From positions 1-21,226 of the forward strand of contig JAMCZG010000048.1 in the NCBI GenBank assembly GCA_023485715.1: DNA of 21,226 nucleotides. The letters are read 5' to 3'. Origin of the DNA: Patescibacteria group bacterium. Its GTDB lineage: Bacteria; Patescibacteriota; Microgenomatia; Levybacterales; UBA12049. This document shows positions 1-7,738 of the stretch, one piece after another. The notes beneath the pieces are model-generated. The model made no database searches and was not told the DNA's origin. It was given only the letters and a program-made list of their open reading frames with translations. The position numbers were made by a program, and so were the translations under genes. How positions within the stretch are numbered: position 1 is the stretch's first letter; the number at the start of each line of letters is the position of its first letter.

Positions 1-741
1 ATTTTGAAAATATTTGGCAATGTAAAAAACGGTTAGACGGATTGTTTGACTGTATGATTCCATTTGATTCATTTGGATTTTGCCTTGATAATTAAATATA
101 GCGATTAATATTCCGGTTATAAAAAAAATACTCGCACCTAAAATTTTCAATATCTTATATATTTTTTGCCTGTTGCTCGCGGCAATTTTTACCGTTGCCT
201 TTCGGTAAAACATTGACATGATAAATAAAGGCATCACAATTCCGATTACATACGACAAGGATACTATTATTGCTTGAAAAAGGTTTGGAGTTAGAGAAGT
301 TAAGGTTATCGCAGCAAACAAAACGGGTGCGCAACAGGCAGATGTCAGCCCCGACATTAATCCTAGACCGAATACGCTCGCCGTGCTGATTTTTTTATTA
401 TCAGGAGCCGAAACATGGAAAAACTGCGGAATATGGAAAATGGGTTTTAAAGTCATAATGCCCATTAGTATCATGACGAAAGCTCCAAGATAATAAACTT
501 GTAAGTGATATGCGTCGAGAAAAAAGATTGCGGACCTCAGGCCAAGCGCAATAGGAACGAGTATAAATGCGAGTCCTAGGGCAAATATTAAAGTGTAGTA
601 CATTACTTTCTTTTCCTCTTTGAATATTGTTCCTAAATAGGACGGGAAAAGAAAAGTTATACAGCAGGGTGCAAATAAGGCCAAAACCCCCGCTAAAAAT
701 GACGCGGTTAAAGAAATTCCGAATAAGAAACTTGAATCCAT
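1..741 (-). CDS. CcdA/DsbD-family membrane thiol-disulfide transporter (partial, 3' end off window)
   Basis: The frame stays open from an ATG at 741 to the left edge (247 codons seen), so the C-terminus is missing. The product is very hydrophobic, with several membrane helices. Helix 1 carries LFAPCCITFLFP (C26, C27) and a later helix carries TSACCAPVLF (C136, C137). One cysteine in each of two such helices is the redox pair of CcdA and the DsbD core, which carry electrons from cytoplasmic thioredoxin to proteins outside the membrane. The gene starts two bases after the stop of the DUF1573 gene, so the two are probably co-transcribed and translationally coupled; I see no Shine-Dalgarno. Each site shows a doubled cysteine (CC), so the exact redox residue is uncertain. 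The family call is firm, the physiological partner is not known. Confidence 0.8.
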   Translation of the reverse strand, partial: MDSSFLFGISLTASFLAGVLALFAPCCITFLFPSYLGTIFKEEKKVMYYTLIFALGLAFILVPIALGLRSAIFFLDAYHLQVYYLGAFVMILMGIMTLKPIFHIPQFFHVSAPDNKKISTASVFGLGLMSGLTSACCAPVLFAAITLTSLTPNLFQAIIVSLSYVIGIVMPLFIMSMFYRKATVKIAASNRQKIYKILKILGASIFFITGILIAIFNYQGKIQMNQMESYSQTIRLTVFYIAKYFQN

Positions 742-743
742 AT

Positions 744-1241
744 TTATTTGACGTTTGCTTTGATACTAAAAATGAGTTTTTGATTTTCGGGATCATTAGT
801 CGTTACGTAAATTTCGCGTTCAACAAAACCGTATACAGGCATCGTGGCTGGTCTATAGGTAAGCCTGAGAATGGCGGTATCGCCCGGCATAATTTCGGTG
901 ACATATTCGCGTTCAGAATGCATGCCGTACGCTTTACTCGTAAAATCTTTATAGATAATTTTTCCGTCTGTACAACCGCAGCTTGAATTAATATTAAGAA
1001 TTTGTAATGGTTTTGTACCGATATTTTTAAATGAAAAATCTTTTTGCTTAACGTCCGAAACCTTAATATTGCCTAAATCGTAAAAAGTAGTATTAATTTC
1101 CGTTTTTGGTCTGTCCTTTTGTTCTGCAGAATATGATAGTGTGCCCACAGGCGGTTTTTGTCCCGCTGTTACAAAGAAAGATAATATTACAACAAAAATA
1201 ACAAAACAAATTGTGACGACCAAGATGCTTTTTATGGACAT
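744..1241 (-). CDS. DUF1573 surface protein with N-terminal membrane anchor
   Basis: A 165-residue protein. Residues 5-25 form a hydrophobic signal or anchor, followed by an extracytoplasmic Ig-like beta domain. Features typical of DUF1573 are FYDLGNIK (53-60), a NSSCGCTDG motif (C88, C90), and a later GDTAILRLTYRP plus VTTNDP segment. The family's function is not established. The Cys-x-Cys pair on the outside, with a CcdA-type electron exporter directly downstream, suggests a thiol-redox or metal-related role, but that is inference from neighbourhood. The start is ATG 1241. A -10-like TAATAT lies nine bases upstream and no Shine-Dalgarno is visible, so the message is probably leaderless or nearly so. 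It diverges from the deacetylase gene. Confidence 0.85.
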   Translation of the reverse strand: MSIKSILVVTICFVIFVVILSFFVTAGQKPPVGTLSYSAEQKDRPKTEINTTFYDLGNIKVSDVKQKDFSFKNIGTKPLQILNINSSCGCTDGKIIYKDFTSKAYGMHSEREYVTEIMPGDTAILRLTYRPATMPVYGFVEREIYVTTNDPENQKLIFSIKANVK

Positions 1242-1250
1242 TTTATAGAA

Positions 1251-1256
1251 ATATTA
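1251..1256 (-). promoter_or_regulatory. Putative -10 box of DUF1573-ccdA operon
   Basis: TAATAT preceded by TG, ending nine bases before ATG 1241 on the minus strand. No convincing -35 was found. It sits in the divergent gap 1242-1324 that also holds the deacetylase promoter. Confidence 0.4.
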
Positions 1257-1287
1257 CACCGAAGCTGATTAAGATTTTATGAATAAC

Positions 1288-1317
1288 GTGAAATAGAATC
1301 GTATTTTATTGTATAAT
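1288..1317 (+). promoter_or_regulatory. Putative promoter of the deacetylase gene
   Basis: A perfect TATAAT at 1312-1317 is followed by only seven bases before the GTG start at 1325. A weak -35 (GTGAAA, 1288-1293) lies 18 bases upstream. The expected transcription start is at or within a base or two of the GTG, giving a leaderless mRNA. Confidence 0.6.
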
Positions 1318-1324
1318 CTAGCTC

Positions 1325-2242
1325 GTGAAAAAAAAGCGAAGAGAAAAGCTAGATTTAGTAGATAAAATTCGAATAGGGGTCGCCCTATTTTTTATATTGT
1401 GTTCGATTCTAGTTTTAGAAGATTTAAATAAGTATTCTTCCGAAAAACTATTGAGAAAAGTTTCGGCGTCTTCCGAATCTGGCAATAAAATTATCGCATC
1501 CGTTACGCCTGTTGTTACTTTTACTGTATCCCCGACCGCAACACCGACTGTCAGTCCGCCTATTAAATACTTGGGGTTTTGTTTAGAAGTTCCCGTTTTA
1601 ATGTACCACCATGTCGAGCCCTCGGCCATCGCTTTAGAAAAAGGCGATTCTTCGTTTAATGTGGATAGCGGAGTTTTTGAACAACATATGGCTTATTTAA
1701 ATTCTTCGGGATACAAAAGTATTTCCGCCAAACAATTAATTGATTCGCTTAAAAACCACACGGAACTCCCGGGTAAAAGCGTCGTAATAACTCTCGACGA
1801 CGGATATAGGGACGTTTATGAATTCGCCTATCCGATCGCCAAAAAATACCACATAATTTTAAACCTTGCGATTCCGACAGGACTTATAAACGGAGAAAGA
1901 TATATGAATTGGGACCAAATTAAAGAAATGTCGCAAAGCGGCATAGTTAACTTTATCGACCACACGTGGTCTCATTATTCTGTAAACCAGGGATCGTTCG
2001 ATAAGATAAAATACGAAATCGAAACCGCGAAAAACCAATTAGAACAATACATCGGGCAAAAGATCGACATCTTTGCGTATCCGTACGGGTCGTCAGATCA
2101 GCAATCAATAAATGTTTTAGAGCAAGGGGGTTTTATCGGCGCATTTTCAACAATCCAAGGAACCACACAATGCGATTCTTTTATTTTTAATCTCCACCGG
2201 ACCAGAGTCGGCAACGCCCCCCTTTCCTCATACGGTTTATAA
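1325..2242 (+). CDS. Membrane-anchored polysaccharide deacetylase (NodB/CE4 family)
   Basis: A 305-residue protein. A basic N-terminus and a hydrophobic helix (about 14-32) anchor it, followed by a Pro/Thr/Ser linker (about 60-79) and a NodB-type domain. It shows VPVLMYHHV (89-97), ITLDDGY with D158 and D159, DHTWSH with H213 and H217 as zinc ligands, FAYPYG, and HRTRVGN near the end. CE4 enzymes remove N-acetyl groups from peptidoglycan or exopolysaccharide with a D-H-H metal site; all three ligands are present, so activity is likely. The substrate cannot be told. The start is GTG 1325, chosen because TATAAT lies seven bases upstream and the lysine-rich N-terminus follows at once. The gene stops 22 bases before the acyltransferase, which has its own -10 box. 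Confidence 0.88.
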   Translation: MKKKRREKLDLVDKIRIGVALFFILCSILVLEDLNKYSSEKLLRKVSASSESGNKIIASVTPVVTFTVSPTATPTVSPPIKYLGFCLEVPVLMYHHVEPSAIALEKGDSSFNVDSGVFEQHMAYLNSSGYKSISAKQLIDSLKNHTELPGKSVVITLDDGYRDVYEFAYPIAKKYHIILNLAIPTGLINGERYMNWDQIKEMSQSGIVNFIDHTWSHYSVNQGSFDKIKYEIETAKNQLEQYIGQKIDIFAYPYGSSDQQSINVLEQGGFIGAFSTIQGTTQCDSFIFNLHRTRVGNAPLSSYGL

Positions 2243-2246
2243 ATGG

Positions 2247-2252
2247 TATAAT
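2247..2252 (+). promoter_or_regulatory. Putative extended -10 promoter of the PlsC-like gene
   Basis: TGG-TATAAT (an extended -10) begins five bases after the deacetylase stop codon. Twelve bases separate the box from ATG 2265, so the leader would be about five bases. No Shine-Dalgarno. Confidence 0.55.
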
Positions 2253-2264
2253 CTTACTTTTACA

Positions 2265-3062
2265 ATGATAGAGAAATTCGACCCATTACTTAGCAGGTCT
2301 ATTCAGGGAATTAAAGAGGTGCCGGCAGGTATCGCGGAAATTGCAAAACCGGTTGGTACGAAAGCGTTGCATCACACTACTTACCGTTCTTTGGATGCCT
2401 TCTATAGGTTAACGGGTAGACCCATCGTTGAAGGGGCTTTGCCAGAAGAGGGGCCCTCACTTACAGTTCCGAATCATAGAAAAGCGGCTGATATTTTTAT
2501 GCTTTTTTGGCTAATGACAAAGCATACCGGAAATTTTCCGACATATGTTGTAAAAGATACGCTTGTAGACACAGATGTCCAAGAAGAACCCGAAGTTTTG
2601 GAAAGAACCGGAAAAACAGATGTTTTAAATTCAAAATCCAGCGCTGCAGTTAACGCGCGAAAGGTTTTAGCCGGATTTATCAGGCAATTTCCAACTATTC
2701 CTGTCCATAGGGGGCAACCTGCGAGAGATTTTTATTCGCGTATGGATCGAGCATTCCAAAATGGAGAAAATGTTATTATGTTCGGGCAGGAAACGCGTGA
2801 TCCAAAAGACGATTTGCTTGCGGTTATGCCGGGAGCTGCTTTTATAGCCCGCCGACATCCGGACGTTCCCGTATATGTTATGGGAGTATCTGAGTCCGAA
2901 ACCGGCCGAGACATTGTAAGGGTTGCAAACCCTTTTACGTGTAATCAGCTTGGCACCCGTACTGTTTCTGAGATTCGGGAACACGTAGTATGGGCGATGG
3001 CAGAAAGACTTCCGATTGATTTGAGAAGAAAGTGGACAGAACAAAATTCTCCGGGTTTTTGA
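2265..3062 (+). CDS. PlsC-like glycerolipid acyltransferase, diverged
   Basis: A 265-residue protein resembling the lysophospholipid (1-acyl-glycerol-3-phosphate) acyltransferase superfamily. The catalytic HX4D motif is present as NHRKAADIF (H71, D76). A block similar to motif II is IPVHRG (145-150), and the block normally reading FPEGTRS is replaced by FGQETRD (173-179). The later PVYVMGVSES segment matches the usual strand near the end of the fold. PlsC enzymes acylate lysophosphatidate at the membrane. The altered third motif, with the usual Pro-Glu-Gly lost, suggests a different acceptor or reduced activity. It sits between the deacetylase and dinB, each with its own -10 box, so a shared pathway is not implied. 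The start is ATG 2265. Confidence 0.72.
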   Translation: MIEKFDPLLSRSIQGIKEVPAGIAEIAKPVGTKALHHTTYRSLDAFYRLTGRPIVEGALPEEGPSLTVPNHRKAADIFMLFWLMTKHTGNFPTYVVKDTLVDTDVQEEPEVLERTGKTDVLNSKSSAAVNARKVLAGFIRQFPTIPVHRGQPARDFYSRMDRAFQNGENVIMFGQETRDPKDDLLAVMPGAAFIARRHPDVPVYVMGVSESETGRDIVRVANPFTCNQLGTRTVSEIREHVVWAMAERLPIDLRRKWTEQNSPGF

Positions 3063-3096
3063 TCTAGTTTGAACCTTTTTATCCTCTTTATTTTTG

Positions 3097-3113
3097 TATA
3101 ATTTTCGTATATT
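3097..3113 (+). promoter_or_regulatory. Putative -10 boxes before dinB
   Basis: TATAAT at 3097-3102 and a second candidate TATATT at 3108-3113. The latter ends eight bases before ATG 3122 and would give a leaderless message; the former would give a leader of about 12 bases. No good -35 and no Shine-Dalgarno. Confidence 0.45.
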
Positions 3114-3121
3114 TTTTATAT

Positions 3122-4384
3122 ATGCCCGAATCTTCTCAAAAGACAATCCTCCATATCGACTTTGACTCATTCTTCGCAAGCTGCGAACAAGAGTACGATC
3201 CAAGCCTTCAAAAAAAACCCGTAGGGGTTACTGCTGTAAACGGAAGGACTTGCATTATTGCGGCAAGCCGCGAAGCAAAAATTTTAGGGATTAAAACAGG
3301 GACGCGGACTTTTGAGGCAAAAAAAATCTGTCCGTCGATTACATTCGTACCTGCAAATTTTGTTAAATACTGGGAAGTGAGTAAAAAATTCATAAATATC
3401 TGTAAAGATTATTCTCCTTTTGTCGAGGTTTTTTCGATCGACGAGTTGTTTATCGATTCTACGCCGACTTTACATCTTTTCGGCGGCGCCTACGGGATTA
3501 TTTCGAAAATTAAAAAACGCATAAAAACAGAAATTGGACAGTATATAACAGCGTCTTTCGGAATTTCCTACAACAAGCTTTTGGCAAAACTCGCGTCGGG
3601 CCTGGATAAGCCAAACGGCATAGTCGACATCGAGAAAAAAGATGTCCTGGAAATTTATAAAAAGGCAAAACTTACTGATATCTGCGGGATCGGCGAAAGG
3701 ATTAAAGCGAGGCTTAATAAAATCGGGATTTATTCACTTTTACAATTGCGCGATACTCCCCTTTCAAAACTCCTGATCGAATTCGGAAACGTCGAAGGAC
3801 ATTTTCTTAAAAACATCGGGCTCGGAGTTGACGAAAGCGAGATTATTCCCTATTCGGTCGCCCCAGATGCTAAATCCGTCGGTAGGAGTTATTGTCTTCC
3901 CAAAAACGAATACGATAAAAAAATTGTGCTCCAAAACATTTACGAACTTTCAGAGGAGGTCGGAAGTAAACTGCGGAAGCTCGGAAAAAAAGCTAAAACA
4001 ATCTGTTTTTATTTTAGCGGGAATACCAAAGTTTCCGGTAGAAAAACTTATAAAGAATATTTTGATACCGGTAAGGAAATCTTTGATTGCATACACTCTA
4101 AAATCCCAAAAGATTTTTACTCTAATAACAGCTATATACGGCAAATTCATCTATGGGTTTCACACCTCGAAGATAAAAATCATTTAATGGTCTCATTGTT
4201 TGATTTTGACCAAAAAAAAGAAAAACTTACAAAGACAGTCGACAAAATTAACGAAAAATTCGGGGACCACACTATAAGAAACGGGTTTTTACTTTATTCG
4301 GATAAATTGAGTACTGTTCCAAACGGCTATGGGTCTGACAAATACGAGAGGATTAAACTCGCAGATTCGGCTAATCGCGCCTGA
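3122..4384 (+). CDS. dinB: DNA polymerase IV (Y-family translesion polymerase)
   Basis: A 420-residue Y-family polymerase that copies across damaged template with low fidelity. Motifs in order are ILHIDFDSFFASCE with catalytic D13 and steric-gate F18, the palm motif SIDELFIDS with D107 and E108, and SFGISYNKLLAKLASGLDKPNG-type segment ending the palm. A helix-hairpin-helix thumb (ICGIGERIKARL) follows, then the little finger containing KSVGRSYCLP. All three acidic metal ligands are present. At 420 residues it is longer than E. coli DinB (351). I do not see a clear clamp-binding tail. The last 14 bases overlap the convergent ATP-cone gene. It is the only obvious translesion polymerase in the window and lies some 10 kb from the damaged excision-repair genes. 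Confidence 0.95.
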   Translation: MPESSQKTILHIDFDSFFASCEQEYDPSLQKKPVGVTAVNGRTCIIAASREAKILGIKTGTRTFEAKKICPSITFVPANFVKYWEVSKKFINICKDYSPFVEVFSIDELFIDSTPTLHLFGGAYGIISKIKKRIKTEIGQYITASFGISYNKLLAKLASGLDKPNGIVDIEKKDVLEIYKKAKLTDICGIGERIKARLNKIGIYSLLQLRDTPLSKLLIEFGNVEGHFLKNIGLGVDESEIIPYSVAPDAKSVGRSYCLPKNEYDKKIVLQNIYELSEEVGSKLRKLGKKAKTICFYFSGNTKVSGRKTYKEYFDTGKEIFDCIHSKIPKDFYSNNSYIRQIHLWVSHLEDKNHLMVSLFDFDQKKEKLTKTVDKINEKFGDHTIRNGFLLYSDKLSTVPNGYGSDKYERIKLADSANRA

Positions 4385-5189
4385 GGGCGGAAATTGATCT
4401 TGCTTCGGAAACGATTTGATTAACTTTATTTTCGGAAAGATAAAGAACCCCAAGTTTAAGTGGGTCGTTTACAATATCTTTGCACAAAACAACGTGGTTT
4501 TTTAATAATTCCTGTTTTTGACCGGTCGAAAGCGAGGAAAGCGCGGTTAGCGGAATAAGGTCAAATTTTTCGACTAAATCCCGAAGGCTTTCGCCATTTG
4601 GGTAACTCCAGCTTATAATTTTCATCCCAACGCATGCGCCGTATGTTATCGAATCCCCGGTTACTTTAGTGTTTGTGACCAAAAAAACGCCGGAAAGTTT
4701 ATTTTTCTCTCGCACGTCGTCGAATCTCGCTTTAGTATACATCGCGACGTGGATATCCGATCTTGTCCCGGGAAGATTATGATATTTTACCTCGACCATT
4801 ATTTTTTCGCTTCCTTTTTCGGCTAAAACATCGATTTCGTGGCTAATACACCTGCCCGATAGAATTTTCCGGACAACTGTCTGGAATCCTTGGGCTTCGA
4901 GCACTTTTGCTACAAAATCTTCAAAAGGAAATCCCGTGGGGCCCAAACACATAATCGCCTGTTTTAAACTGTATTTTGCGCTCGTGTACGGATTTTTGGA
5001 TTTTTGTAAATATCCGACGATTTGAGAATAAATTTCTGAGGTAGAAATATTATTACGAAGCTTCTTTTTGATATTATCGACGACTTGGTTTTGTAAGTTT
5101 TCCGGAATCCCCGCGCGCGCGATCGAGTTTTTTACTTTCTGTTCGCTAAAAGGCTCTTTCTCTCCGTTTGCCTTAACTACGTAAATCAC
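4371..5189 (-). CDS. ATP-cone domain fused to a PD-(D/E)XK restriction-endonuclease-like domain
   Basis: A 272-residue protein. Residues 1-85 resemble the ATP-cone (VVKANGEKEPFSEQKVKNSI then a YTSAKYSLKQAI end), a nucleotide-sensing module best known from ribonucleotide reductase and NrdR. Residues 87-185 look like an Mrr/RE-fold nuclease: E90 on the first helix, HEID with D120, then VEVKYH with E133 and K135. The final 90 residues are unassigned. Function is unknown; an ATP- or dATP-regulated nuclease is an inference. It starts at GTG 5189, 17 bases after the upstream fusion gene ends, so it is likely in the same transcript, although TACGAT six bases before the GTG could be a private -10. 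The 3' end overlaps dinB by 14 bases. Confidence 0.8.
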   Translation of the reverse strand: MIYVVKANGEKEPFSEQKVKNSIARAGIPENLQNQVVDNIKKKLRNNISTSEIYSQIVGYLQKSKNPYTSAKYSLKQAIMCLGPTGFPFEDFVAKVLEAQGFQTVVRKILSGRCISHEIDVLAEKGSEKIMVEVKYHNLPGTRSDIHVAMYTKARFDDVREKNKLSGVFLVTNTKVTGDSITYGACVGMKIISWSYPNGESLRDLVEKFDLIPLTALSSLSTGQKQELLKNHVVLCKDIVNDPLKLGVLYLSENKVNQIVSEARSISALRRD

Positions 5190-5206
5190 ACCTTAATCGT
5201 ATCAGA

Positions 5207-7591
5207 TTAACGTATTTTTTTAAATGCGATAAAATCGCCGACCTCTTTTAAAATAATGTAGTTATCGTCAGCTTTTAATCTAACCACCATTTCTTTTTGG
5301 GCGTCAAGAGAAGGCTGAGCAAATCGGTCGTTGAGCAAAAAAATAACAATATCTGCCTTATAGACTCCTAGCGGAATTGTGTAAATATCCTCGCGGTGTG
5401 AAAGCTGTGCGCCCAAATTATTAGTAGAGGCAACACTGTATTCTTTTGAAATATTATTAAGAAAATCCATTATTTCATATTTTTTCGGATGTTGCTTTAC
5501 GAACATATCGATATTCGGATTTTTAGATCCGGGAAGCGGCCCAAAAGCGTACGCAGAATATAAACTGAACAAGGTTAAATACAAAGCTAAAACAAAAAAG
5601 GTGATTTTTGGAAAAAACTTTTTTAGTCGTTTTGCGCCATATATCGCAGAAATAAATAGAAACGGGGTAAGCGTGGCGCTGTATTGAAAATATATTTGGT
5701 GAAGTTGCGGGTTATTACTTAAAAGGTCGATTAAAAAATCGGGAGACGAAAATACCAGGTATAAAGGCGCGAGAAACGATAAAAATCCAAGCGGCAGGAA
5801 CAATTGGCTTAAATATCCGAGCCTGTCCGGTTGAAGAATCGTAAAAAAGATTTCTTGCGGAGAAAAGATTATATTTTTTATAATCGTCCCCGGGGAAGAT
5901 CCAAACTCCGAGTAATAGGACAGGGCAAAATGGCTTCCTCCACGGCTACTCGGGATTGCGACGCTTATTAAATAATAAAAAACAGAGATCGAAAAGAAAA
6001 ATAAAATTAACCCCAAAATATATTCGAACGTTCTATTTTTATTTGTGTTTATTTTTTTATTATCGAAATAAATATTGGAGCCGATTAAATACAATCCAAA
6101 AATCGAAATTATTGTCCACACCTGCTCTTTGGTAATTGCTGATGTAGCCAAAAAAATAATAAAAAGGATATATCTTTTTTTTATCATATAGTAAAACGCG
6201 GCTAGCAAAAAAGTAGTCGCAAGAGTCACGGGATGAAAATCGAATAAATTCGTGTACTCAAGGGCTGGGTTTAAAAGATAACAAAAAGAAAAAACCAGAG
6301 CGATGTTTTTATTTTTTAAAGCGAGTTTTGCTAAAAGAAAAACAAAAACCGAACCGATACCTAAAACAGCGCTTTGGATTAAAAGGAGCATTCTCGGATC
6401 ATTCCAGATATAATAAAACGGCGTGAGCAATACCAATATAAAATCTGCGTGGAAAGCGAGCCTTGAAATATTTTCCGTCCCGTCCGGGTTGGTCAGCTGG
6501 AAAACCCTTCCGTTTAACGTATTCCAAACCGTTTGATCCATATTCCCAAGATCAAAACGCCCTGTATAAAAATTATCGTATCTAAAAAAACTCGCTGTAG
6601 TAAAGTAAATAACGTAAATTAAAATAAAAAGCGAAAGGAAAACCTCGTGTTTATGCCTGTCGATAAAATTTTCAATAAATAACAGAGTTTTATTTTTTGA
6701 GCGGTACCATATAAATGCAAACCCTAAAAAAAATATTTCGGAAAATATGAGATTAAGCCTTGCAAAGATTGCGCCGACGCCGGAAAGACTAACCGGAATA
6801 AATTTTGATAATCCGATAGTTATTACTCCTTCGCGTACTCCAAGCCCCATAGGAGTTATAAAAGATAAATATCCGACCAAAAGTGAAAAAACGAAGAATC
6901 CGATAAAGGTTAAAAGATAAAGAGGCGACAAAAATGCGATCGCCGATATTGTAAAGTATGTCCCGATGCCGAAAAAGAAAAGGGCAACCACAGAGATCAT
7001 CAGTAAAAATACAATAGACCAAAGGGAAAAACCATCTAATATAGTCAGGAGCTTTGAATAAAATTTATAAACCGAAATAGCGATGACAACAGCTAAAAAA
7101 ATGGCTAAAATAATAATCCAGATACCTGGTTTAACCACCGGTGTAAGAATATGGAAAATAAACGGAAACGAGAAAAAAGAGAAGATCGCGCAAGCTAAAA
7201 TCAGCAATACTCCTTCCGCTAAAAAAGAAATCGCGATATCTTTTTTACTGACTCCCCTTTTTGAAAAAAGAACAGTTATTCCCAGAAAGGACCATACGTT
7301 TCCCGGCACAAAACGCTTAATCTGTGAAATCTCCCATAAAAAGGACAACTCTTTTAGCCGAAAATCATATCCCCTTTGTTTTAGTATTTGTTTCCAAAGG
7401 ACGCACCGGGTAAAAAAATACGCAAAAAAACACAAAAACCCCGTAAATAAAAGGGTATAATTTATGTTTTCCAGGCTTTTAAGGATTTGGGGGCTATTGG
7501 AATAAATGACTTTAAAAATAAAAAAAATGGCCAATATTGCAATCGGCCACCCGAGAATAAATTTGAGTATTGAAAATAACCGTGATCTCAT
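5207..7591 (-). CDS. LPG-synthase-TM (YbhN/AglD-like) domain fused to DUF2079 membrane protein
   Basis: A 794-residue polytopic membrane protein. Residues 1-300 match the flippase-like LPG_synthase_TM family, with KRFVPGNVW (92-100) and TPMGLGVREG (246-255). Residues 320-794 match DUF2079, a GT-C glycosyltransferase-like family, with GRFDLGNMDQTVWNTLNGR (345-362) and a FDFHPV loop. DUF2079 relatives are thought to move sugars from lipid-linked donors, so a role in envelope glycan assembly is likely but inferred. The frame is open 24 codons further upstream, but that extension reads through the tRNA-Arg gene; I therefore start at ATG 7591, 11 bases after the tRNA 3' end. No private promoter is visible, so it is probably co-transcribed with the tRNA. 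Confidence 0.83.
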   Translation of the reverse strand: MRSRLFSILKFILGWPIAILAIFFIFKVIYSNSPQILKSLENINYTLLFTGFLCFFAYFFTRCVLWKQILKQRGYDFRLKELSFLWEISQIKRFVPGNVWSFLGITVLFSKRGVSKKDIAISFLAEGVLLILACAIFSFFSFPFIFHILTPVVKPGIWIIILAIFLAVVIAISVYKFYSKLLTILDGFSLWSIVFLLMISVVALFFFGIGTYFTISAIAFLSPLYLLTFIGFFVFSLLVGYLSFITPMGLGVREGVITIGLSKFIPVSLSGVGAIFARLNLIFSEIFFLGFAFIWYRSKNKTLLFIENFIDRHKHEVFLSLFILIYVIYFTTASFFRYDNFYTGRFDLGNMDQTVWNTLNGRVFQLTNPDGTENISRLAFHADFILVLLTPFYYIWNDPRMLLLIQSAVLGIGSVFVFLLAKLALKNKNIALVFSFCYLLNPALEYTNLFDFHPVTLATTFLLAAFYYMIKKRYILFIIFLATSAITKEQVWTIISIFGLYLIGSNIYFDNKKINTNKNRTFEYILGLILFFFSISVFYYLISVAIPSSRGGSHFALSYYSEFGSSPGTIIKNIIFSPQEIFFTILQPDRLGYLSQLFLPLGFLSFLAPLYLVFSSPDFLIDLLSNNPQLHQIYFQYSATLTPFLFISAIYGAKRLKKFFPKITFFVLALYLTLFSLYSAYAFGPLPGSKNPNIDMFVKQHPKKYEIMDFLNNISKEYSVASTNNLGAQLSHREDIYTIPLGVYKADIVIFLLNDRFAQPSLDAQKEMVVRLKADDNYIILKEVGDFIAFKKIR

Positions 7592-7602
7592 AAAATTCCG
7601 AG

Positions 7603-7677
7603 CGCGCCTGGAGGGACTCGAACCCCCGACCCTCTCGTCCGAAGCGAGATGCTCTAAATCCACTGAGCTACAGGCGC
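7603..7677 (-). tRNA. tRNA-Arg (anticodon TCG)
   Basis: A 75-nt cloverleaf on the minus strand. The acceptor stem pairs GCGCCTG with CAGGCGC. The D-arm is GCTC/GAGC, the anticodon stem TCTCG/CGAGA with loop CTTCGGA (anticodon TCG, reads CGA), and the T-arm has TTCGAGT between GGGGG and CCCTC (one G-T pair). The discriminator is G and no CCA is encoded, so CCA must be added enzymatically. The downstream membrane-protein gene begins 11 bases after the tRNA. Confidence 0.95.
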
Positions 7678-7692
7678 AAAAATATTGCCTCG

Positions 7693-7722
7693 ATTGTATG
7701 TTTATAGTATACTAAATCACAA
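7693..7722 (-). promoter_or_regulatory. Putative promoter of tRNA-Arg
   Basis: On the minus strand TTGTGA (7717-7722) and TACAAT (7693-7698) are separated by 18 bases. The -10 ends 15 bases before the tRNA 5' end at 7677. It probably also drives the downstream fusion gene. Confidence 0.45.
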
Positions 7723-7723
7723 C

Positions 7724-7732
7724 TAATATATA
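7724..7732 (+). promoter_or_regulatory. Putative -10 region of the GIY-YIG gene
   Basis: Overlapping TAATAT (7724-7729) and TATATA (7727-7732) lie nine and six bases before ATG 7739. Either would give a leaderless message. No Shine-Dalgarno is present. Confidence 0.35.
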
Positions 7733-7738
7733 AAGATA

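Noticed and set aside
401..796. Minus-strand 131-codon open frame
   Set aside because: It lies over the CcdA-like gene in another frame. The CcdA frame has membrane helices and the CC motifs; this one has no recognisable content.
627..986. Plus-strand 119-codon open frame
   Set aside because: Antisense to the CcdA-like and DUF1573 genes, with no domain or start signal.
1318..1629. Minus-strand 103-codon open frame
   Set aside because: Antisense to the deacetylase N-terminus and linker, and it runs through the deacetylase promoter.
2667..3203. Minus-strand 178-codon open frame
   Set aside because: Antisense to both the PlsC-like gene and dinB, crossing the dinB promoter; arginine/serine-rich shadow composition.
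7592..7663. Upstream extension of the DUF2079-fusion start
   Set aside because: The extra 24 codons are the tRNA-Arg sequence read as protein; ATG 7591 gives a normal membrane-protein N-terminus.
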